Assembly (NCBI GenBank): GCA_023451265.1
Contig: JAEYAG010000188.1
Coordinates: 1 to 10,790 of the forward strand
Source: Actinomycetes bacterium
GTDB lineage: Bacteria; Actinomycetota; Actinomycetes; Actinomycetales; Microbacteriaceae
DNA: 10,790 nucleotides
Reading direction: 5' to 3'
Positions within the stretch are counted from its first letter, which is position 1. Each line of letters begins with the position of its first letter. The notes below the pieces were generated by a model that had not been told where the DNA came from, searched no databases, and worked only from the letters and a program-made list of their open reading frames with translations. The position numbers and the translations under genes were made by a program. Of this stretch, positions 4,792-10,790 are shown piece after piece.

Positions 4792-6605
4792 GCACCGCAA
4801 CGGTCGCCGGCACCACCGGCGAAGACCGCTCGGACTACACCCGCGAGGAGTCGCGGTCGATCCGGCGCCGCTCGCTGCGCCTGCTCGGCTCGCTCGTCGC
4901 GCCGCTGCGCTGGCAGCTCGCGCTCGCCGCGCTCGTGCTCGTCATCTCGACGGCGCTGCGGGTGGCGGGTCCGGCGCTGATCGCGTACGGCATCAACACG
5001 GCGCTGCCGCAGGTGATCAGCGACGCGAACTGGATGCCGACGATCATGATCGTCGCGGTGTACCTCGTCGCCGGCATCGGCGGCGCTGCCCTCATCGGCT
5101 GGTACGCCGTCGTCGCGGCGCGCCTCACCCAGGCGGTCATGCTCGACCTCCGCAAGCGCATCTTCCTGCACACGCAGCGGCTGAGCCTGGAGTTCCACGA
5201 GTCGTACACGTCGGGACGCATCATCTCGCGGCAGACGAGCGACCTCGACTCCATCCGGGAGTTGCTCGACGGGGGCCTGAACGAGCTGGTCTCCGGCATC
5301 CTGTACGGCGCCTTCACCCTCGCCGCGCTGCTGCTGATCGACTGGCGCTCGGGCCTCGTGCTCGCGGTCGCGGGTGTGCCGCTGTACTTCCTGATGCGGT
5401 GGTTCTACCGCAACTCGCAGCGCGCGTACCGCGAGTCGCGGGTGGTCTCGGCGAAGGTCATCGTGAAGTTCGTCGAGACGATGACCGGCATCCGGGCCGT
5501 CAAGGCGTTCCGCAAGGAGCCGCGCAACGACGAGGAGTTCGGCGACCTGTCGGGGCAGTACCGCGATGTGAACATGCGCTCGCTGCGCCTGTTCGGCACG
5601 TTCGAGCCCGGCATGATGGCCGTCTCGGCGTTCGCCGTGGCCGCCGTGCTGCTGTGGGGCGGCCTGCGCATCGAGCCGGGCGTGTACGAGATCGGTACGC
5701 TGCTTGCCGCCGTGCTCTACGTGCGGAACTTCTTCTCGCCGCTGCAGGAGGTGGCGATGTTCCTCAACTCCTACCAGTCGGCCACGGCGGCGCTCGAGAA
5801 AGTGTCGGGTGTGCTGGAGGAGGAGCCGACCGTGCCCGATCCGGCGAAGCCGGTGGACCTGTGGGAGGCGCGGGGGCACGTCGAGTTCCGCGACGTCGTG
5901 TTCGGGTACTCCGACGACCGCACGATTCTGCCGCACTTCTCGCTCGACATCCCCGCCGGTCAGACGGTCGCGCTCGTCGGCACGACGGGAGCCGGAAAGT
6001 CGACGCTCGCCAAGCTCGTGTCGCGGTTCTACGACCCGACGCGCGGACAGGTGACGCTCGACGGCGTCGACCTGCGGGCGCTGCACCCGAAGGACCTCCG
6101 CCGCGCCATCGTCATGGTCACGCAGGAGGCGTACCTGTTCAGCGGGACGGTCGCCGACAACATCGCGCTCGGTAAGCCCGACGCGACGCTCGAGGAGATC
6201 AAGGCCGCCGCGCGAGCGGTGGGCGCCGACGCATTCATCGAGCGGCTGCCCGACGGCTACGGCACCGACGTCAACAAGCGCGGCGGCCGCGTCTCGGCGG
6301 GTCAGCGCCAGCTGATCTCGTTCGCGCGCGCGTTCCTTGCCGATCCCGCGGTGCTGATCCTCGACGAGGCGACCGCGTCGCTCGACATCCCCAGCGAGCG
6401 CCAGATCCAGAACGCGCTGCAGACGCTGCTCGCCGACCGCACCGCGATCATCATCGCGCACCGGCTGTCGACGGTCGCGATCGCCGACCGGGTGCTCGTC
6501 ATGGAGCACGGCGAGATCATCGAGGACGACGCGCCCGACGTGCTGATCGCCGGCACCGGCAAGTTCGCGAAGCTGCACGCCGCCTGGCGCGAGTCGCTGG
6601 TGTGA
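4788..6605 (+). CDS. Heterodimeric ABC exporter half-transporter with catalytic ATPase site, 605 aa
   Basis: This is the partner of the preceding gene, with the same order: cytoplasmic N-terminus, six membrane helices (about 38-330) and an ATPase domain (about 360-590). Walker A is G-T-T-G-A-G-K-S at 398-405, the Q-loop Gln is 446, Walker B is D526 followed by the canonical catalytic E527 (L-D-E-A-T-A-S-L-D), and the H-loop is His558. Its signature is V-S-A-G-Q (502-506) rather than L-S-G-G-Q. In a head-to-tail dimer this weak signature faces the Asp516 site of the first subunit, while Glu527 faces the intact L-S-G-G-Q, so one composite site is catalytic and the other impaired. GGAGGT (4776-4781) lies 6 nt before the ATG, inside the upstream gene. 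A bidirectional hairpin follows the stop directly. Confidence 0.93.
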   Translation: MSTATVAGTTGEDRSDYTREESRSIRRRSLRLLGSLVAPLRWQLALAALVLVISTALRVAGPALIAYGINTALPQVISDANWMPTIMIVAVYLVAGIGGAALIGWYAVVAARLTQAVMLDLRKRIFLHTQRLSLEFHESYTSGRIISRQTSDLDSIRELLDGGLNELVSGILYGAFTLAALLLIDWRSGLVLAVAGVPLYFLMRWFYRNSQRAYRESRVVSAKVIVKFVETMTGIRAVKAFRKEPRNDEEFGDLSGQYRDVNMRSLRLFGTFEPGMMAVSAFAVAAVLLWGGLRIEPGVYEIGTLLAAVLYVRNFFSPLQEVAMFLNSYQSATAALEKVSGVLEEEPTVPDPAKPVDLWEARGHVEFRDVVFGYSDDRTILPHFSLDIPAGQTVALVGTTGAGKSTLAKLVSRFYDPTRGQVTLDGVDLRALHPKDLRRAIVMVTQEAYLFSGTVADNIALGKPDATLEEIKAAARAVGADAFIERLPDGYGTDVNKRGGRVSAGQRQLISFARAFLADPAVLILDEATASLDIPSERQIQNALQTLLADRTAIIIAHRLSTVAIADRVLVMEHGEIIEDDAPDVLIAGTGKFAKLHAAWRESLV

Positions 6606-6608
6606 CAG

Positions 6609-6640
6609 GCGGATGCCGGGGCGCGAGCCCCGGCATCCGT
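6609..6640. terminator. Bidirectional terminator hairpin between convergent genes
   Basis: CGGATGCCGGGGC (6610-6622) pairs perfectly with GCCCCGGCATCCG (6627-6639) around a GCGA loop, which fits the stable GNRA class; a G-U pair (6609/6640) extends it. It fills most of the 36-bp gap between the exporter stop (6605) and the stop of the convergent acetyltransferase (6642), and being symmetric can serve both. Each arm is a copy of the window-wide GGATGCC motif. Confidence 0.8.
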
Positions 6641-6641
6641 G

Positions 6642-7094
6642 CTACAGCCGGATCTCGGCTACGACCTCGCCGTACTCGGTCTCGTCGACCGGCACGAATC
6701 CCACGCGGGAGAAGAACGCCTCGGGGCCGCCCTCGCCGGCCTCGTAGATCACGTTCACGCGGTCCATGCCGCGCTCGCGGGCTTCGTCGAGCAGCTTCTC
6801 GACCGCGAACCGGCCGACACCGCGGCCCTGGTCGTCGGCGTCGACGTTGATGCGCCACAGCACGGAGCGGAACCGCTCCTGCTCCGCCTCGGAATCGAAG
6901 TTCGCGCTGACGAATCCGACGACCTCGTCGCCGTCGAGCACGACCCGCTGCCAGGCGGTCGCGGGATTGACGACGGCCCCGGCGACGGCGTAGCTGGTCG
7001 GGGCGATGAACTGCTCCTGCCCCGGCTTCAGCGACAGGGCGTTCACGGCGACGATCGTCGCGGCAGACAGTTCCACCAGGCGCAGCTCAGTCAT
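6642..7094 (-). CDS. GNAT family N-acetyltransferase, 150 aa
   Basis: This is probably an acetyl-CoA-dependent N-acetyltransferase of the cytoplasm. The acetyl-CoA loop Q89-G-R-G-V-G94 follows the strand L-W-R-I-N-V-D (motif A), then a helix R-F-A-V-E-K-L-L-D-E-A; the C-terminal A-F-F-S-R-V-G-F-V-P is the usual motif B end. The N-terminal half (L-K-P-G-Q-E-Q-F-I-A-P-T-S-Y-A-V-A) resembles, from memory, diamine/polyamine acetyltransferases of the BltD/PaiA type, but substrate assignment is tentative. I chose the ATG at 7094 because family similarity begins there and a TACCCT box sits 6 nt ahead, suggesting a leaderless message; a longer in-frame reading to 7331 has an unconvincing Pro/Thr/Arg-rich extension. 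It converges on the ABC exporter pair. Confidence 0.85.
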   Translation of the reverse strand: MTELRLVELSAATIVAVNALSLKPGQEQFIAPTSYAVAGAVVNPATAWQRVVLDGDEVVGFVSANFDSEAEQERFRSVLWRINVDADDQGRGVGRFAVEKLLDEARERGMDRVNVIYEAGEGGPEAFFSRVGFVPVDETEYGEVVAEIRL

Positions 7095-7100
7095 GACGAC

Positions 7101-7106
7101 AGGGTA
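7101..7106 (-). promoter_or_regulatory. Candidate -10 box for leaderless acetyltransferase mRNA
   Basis: On the - strand GATACCCT ends 6 nt before the ATG at 7094, so transcription would begin at or near the A of the start codon. TACCCT fits the actinobacterial TANNNT pattern, and no Shine-Dalgarno is present, which agrees with leaderless translation. No clear -35 hexamer is seen. Confidence 0.45.
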
Positions 7107-7212
7107 TCGGTAGCCGTCGCACCCCGGCATCCGACTTTCGTCAGGAATATTCGCCTCGGTGCGCGCGGTGGGGTGCGGGCGGTAGCGGGTGCGGGGCGGC
7201 GTCCGGGGTTCA

Positions 7213-7260
7213 TCCGTCGCAAATGGTGCTGTCGCGGAGGTTTCGCCGCAGTTTGCGCCG
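7213..7260. repeat. REP-like hairpin in the spacer
   Basis: CGCAAA (7218-7223) and TTTGCG (7252-7257) are inverted repeats enclosing a second imperfect stem, CTGTCGCG (7229-7236) with CGCCGCAG (7244-7251). The shape (nested stems, one-sided bulge, spacer location between genes of opposite ends) suits a dispersed REP-like element or a structured RNA. The rest of the 244-bp spacer at 7095-7338 shows an 8-bp AT-rich palindrome GAATATTC (7145-7152) and no gene. Confidence 0.35.
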
Positions 7261-7269
7261 GTTGAGTGG

Positions 7270-7294
7270 GCGCCAGGCGCCAGGCGCCAGGCGC
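7270..7294. repeat. Three tandem 7-bp repeats
   Basis: GCGCCAG is repeated three times without spacers (7270-7276, 7277-7283, 7284-7290) and followed by a partial copy GCGC. It lies in non-coding DNA next to the kinase terminator and is a candidate slippage-prone microsatellite. Confidence 0.7.
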
Positions 7295-7339
7295 ACCGCG
7301 GGGCACGCTCGTTGTCGAGCGCCTCGGGCACCCCGCGGT
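7295..7339 (-). terminator. Nested stem-loop terminator of the kinase gene
   Basis: ACCGCGGGG (7295-7303) pairs with CCCCGCGGT (7331-7339). Inside the loop CGCTCG (7306-7311) and CGAGCG (7316-7321) form a second hairpin with a TTGT loop. The outer stem includes the last base of the kinase TGA stop (7339), so the hairpin forms directly at the end of the - strand gene. No U-tract follows. Confidence 0.6.
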
Positions 7340-8271
7340 CAGGCTGAGCCTGCGCGCTGCACCACCGCCGTCAGGGGGTGGGCCGGCGAAAGATCGGCCA
7401 GCGCCACAGCGCCGTCGATCCCCAAGCCGCGTGCGGGGACGATCTCGACGTCGTCGCCGGTTGATCCATCGGTGAGGGCATCCTCGAACGCGGTCTGCAG
7501 GGACCGCGAACGAAACACGCCGCCCAGCGCGCAGACGGCGAACCGCTCGTCGTCGTCGCGTACTCGGGCGATCGCCGCCCGCACACTCCTCGCGAGCTCG
7601 GTCGCCGCGGCCTGCGTGATGCGCACGGCGACCGCGTCGCCGTCGTCGGCGGCGCGGGCGACGGGCGTGGCGAACGAGGCGACGATGCGTACGCGTTCCT
7701 CCTCCGCCTGGAGTGCCATGTACGCCTGGGACAGGTCGGGCCAGCGCTCGCGCACGGCGTCGGTGAGCACCGTCGCCGGACCGCGGCCGTCGTACGCGCG
7801 CATCACCGCGTCCAGCGCCTCCCGGCCGATCCAGTACCCGCTACCCGCATCGCCCATGATGTAGCCCCAGCCGTCGACGCGCGCGGTCGCCCGGGGGCCG
7901 ACGGCGAGAGTGACGACGCCGGTGCCGGCAGCCACGACCGCCCCGTGCCGGTCACCGAGCGCACCGAGGAACGAGGTCGTGGAGTCGTGAGCGAGGATCG
8001 CGCCGCGGATGCCGGTGTCCGCGACGAGTGCGAGCAGCGCGTCGGCGTCGGCGTCACGCGCGGTGAGCCCCGAGACGCCCGCCGTGACCAGCGCGGGCGT
8101 GGCCCGGGTCTGGGTGAGCGAGGCGCGGGCGACGTCCGCGAGCTGGGGGAGCAGCGGCCGGTGTGTCTCGATGCCGGGGAACACGAGCTCGTCCTGGACG
8201 CCCGGGGTGTCCAGACGCACCTTGATGCCGGTCTGGCCGGCGTCGATGGCGAGCACGCTCCTGGTGGTCAT
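7339..8271 (-). CDS. BadF/BadG/BcrA/BcrD-type ATPase, N-acetylglucosamine kinase-like, 310 aa
   Basis: This is a cytoplasmic sugar kinase of the ASKHA fold, most like the N-acetylglucosamine/N-acetylmuramate kinases of the BadF/BadG/BcrA/BcrD family. The phosphate-1 loop is A-I-D-A-G-Q-T-G-I-K at 8-17; A-H-D-S-T-T-S-F with Asp96 fits the catalytic base position; the phosphate-2 loop is A-A-G-T-G-V-V at 114-120; the family block G-D-A-G-S-G-Y-W-I-G is at 140-149 (G-D-E-G-S-G-Y-W-I is commoner); the adenosine motif is L-G-G-V-F-R-S at 249-255. Length is normal for the family. The ATG at 8271 follows AGGAAGGA with good spacing, and similarity starts immediately. It is a single gene, divergent from icd, with no transporter or deacetylase nearby, so the exact sugar is uncertain. 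Confidence 0.85.
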   Translation of the reverse strand: MTTRSVLAIDAGQTGIKVRLDTPGVQDELVFPGIETHRPLLPQLADVARASLTQTRATPALVTAGVSGLTARDADADALLALVADTGIRGAILAHDSTTSFLGALGDRHGAVVAAGTGVVTLAVGPRATARVDGWGYIMGDAGSGYWIGREALDAVMRAYDGRGPATVLTDAVRERWPDLSQAYMALQAEEERVRIVASFATPVARAADDGDAVAVRITQAAATELARSVRAAIARVRDDDERFAVCALGGVFRSRSLQTAFEDALTDGSTGDDVEIVPARGLGIDGAVALADLSPAHPLTAVVQRAGSA

Positions 8272-8294
8272 GACGGTTCCTTCCTGCTCAGCGC

Positions 8295-8300
8295 AGTATA
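8295..8300 (-). promoter_or_regulatory. Candidate -10 box of the kinase gene
   Basis: On the - strand TATACT lies 23 bp before the ATG at 8271, close to the consensus TATAAT and one of the few AT-rich hexamers in the region. The ribosome site AGGAAGGA lies between it and the start. The expected -35 position (about 8317-8323) is GC-rich with no match, so the promoter may need an activator. Confidence 0.5.
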
Positions 8301-8330
8301 GGTCGTGCGGAGTGGGCGGCCCGGGTGCTG

Positions 8331-8401
8331 CGCGAGACGGCACGTCGATGACGAGACTGCGTGCGCCACGTCCCGTCTCGGCACGAATGTTCCGTCTCGC
8401 G
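8331..8401. repeat. Symmetric 71-bp dyad with four GAGAC half-sites
   Basis: CGAGAC occurs at 8333 and 8352, and its complement GTCTCG at 8375 and 8394; both pairs are spaced 19 bp and all four are symmetric about base 8366. The outer arms CGCGAGACGG (8331-8340) and CCGTCTCGCG (8392-8401) match perfectly over 10 bp. It lies between the kinase promoter and the icd operator. It may be a multi-site operator, a large hairpin, or a dispersed intergenic repeat; the sequence alone does not choose. Confidence 0.6.
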
Positions 8402-8444
8402 GATGCCAGGGCGTGCGGGATGCCGGGGCGCGCGGGCGCGAAGA

Positions 8445-8462
8445 TATCTTGACGTCGAGATA
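8445..8462. promoter_or_regulatory. 18-bp palindromic operator candidate at the icd promoter
   Basis: TATCTTGACGTCGAGATA pairs in 8 of 9 symmetric positions (mismatch 8450/8457) in an otherwise GC-rich spacer. It ends 17 bp before the TAGGCT -10 box, so it covers the -35 region and a bound repressor would block icd. From memory, TamR, a MarR-family regulator of Streptomyces that responds to citrate-type ligands, controls icd and aconitase through similar 18-bp palindromes; the identity of the regulator here is inference. Confidence 0.55.
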
Positions 8463-8478
8463 CTTTCGTCGGGTGCGG

Positions 8479-8484
8479 TAGGCT
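8479..8484 (+). promoter_or_regulatory. -10 box of the icd promoter
   Basis: TAGGCT, identical to the -10 box at 2657-2662, lies 39 bp before the GTG start of icd. Transcription would begin near 8491, leaving about 32 nt of leader that includes the purine-rich GAGAGA ribosome site. The -35 region coincides with the palindrome at 8445-8462. A TTGACG at 8449-8454 is 24 bp away, too far for a standard spacer. Confidence 0.55.
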
Positions 8485-8522
8485 GAAACAGACCCCGCGA
8501 CGCTCGAAAAGAGAGATCATCC

Positions 8523-10739
<2,217 letters not shown>

Positions 10740-10750
10740 CATTCAGACGA

Positions 10751-10784
10751 GAAGGGCCCGGTGGCCCCCCGCGGACGGCCCCTC
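10751..10784 (+). terminator. Possible terminator of icd at the window edge
   Basis: GAAGGGCC (10751-10758) can pair with GGCCCCTC (10777-10784) with one mismatch; a smaller stem GGGCC (10754-10758) with GGCCC (10763-10767) competes. It begins 11 bp after the icd stop. The structure may continue beyond the window, so the limits are approximate. Confidence 0.35.
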
Positions 10785-10790
10785 AGGGCG

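Noticed and set aside
4749..6578. Long open frame on the - strand opposite the second exporter gene
   Set aside because: Same artefact of codon bias; no start signal or motif.
7095..7331. N-terminal extension of the acetyltransferase
   Set aside because: The added residues are Pro/Thr/Arg-rich, cross a hairpin and a repeat, and have no family match; the leaderless start at 7094 is preferred.
7430..7448. A second copy of the icd palindrome (ATCTCGACGTCG) near the end of the kinase gene
   Set aside because: It lies within conserved coding sequence and lacks the matching right arm.
8449..8484. TTGACG (8449-8454) as the -35 box paired with TAGGCT (8479-8484)
   Set aside because: The spacer would be 24 bp; the TTGACG is better explained as part of the 18-bp palindrome.

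Overview
The window reads as a chromosomal segment of a high-GC actinobacterium, most likely Microbacteriaceae (Microbacterium or a close relative). The grounds are a strong G/C bias at third codon positions, TAGGCT/TAGGAT-type -10 boxes, a monomeric NADP isocitrate dehydrogenase, and the heavy use of the heptamer GGATGCC in both coding and spacer DNA. The genus is an inference from composition and gene content; no search was run.

Layout. (1) 1-119: tail of an unidentified + strand gene, closed by a strong hairpin terminator. (2) 177-2615: a three-gene + strand unit with a perfect 16-bp palindrome beside its likely promoter. It encodes a 74-aa SPOR-like protein, a family-5 solute-binding lipoprotein without a permease, and a 133-aa protein of unknown function that overlaps the lipoprotein gene by 4 bp. 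(3) 2633-6605: a promoter, a 27-codon leader ORF with a very good ribosome binding site, a 153-nt C-rich spacer, and two half-size ABC exporter genes overlapping by ATGA. The two ATPase domains are complementary in their defects, so they form an asymmetric heterodimeric exporter. A bidirectional hairpin ends the unit. (4) 6642-7094: a convergent GNAT acetyltransferase, probably leaderless. (5) 7095-7338: a spacer with a REP-like hairpin, a 7-bp tandem repeat and the terminator of the next gene. (6) 7339-8271: a BadF/BadG-type sugar kinase on the - strand. (7) 8272-8522: a divergent regulatory region with a symmetric four-site dyad and an 18-bp palindrome at the icd promoter. (8) 8523-10739: icd, monomeric isocitrate dehydrogenase, with a possible terminator at the window edge.

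How parts may work together. The most interesting element is the leader ORF and C-rich spacer ahead of the exporter pair. The layout resembles bmrB-bmrCD of Bacillus subtilis, where ribosome stalling on a leader peptide switches on a heterodimeric multidrug ABC exporter. Here the leader's Shine-Dalgarno is exactly complementary to codons within the leader, and the spacer looks more like a Rho-loading region than an intrinsic attenuator. The second point is the 18-bp palindrome at the icd promoter, which may be the operator of a MarR-type (TamR-like) regulator of citrate-cycle genes. Most other content is ordinary housekeeping and transport.
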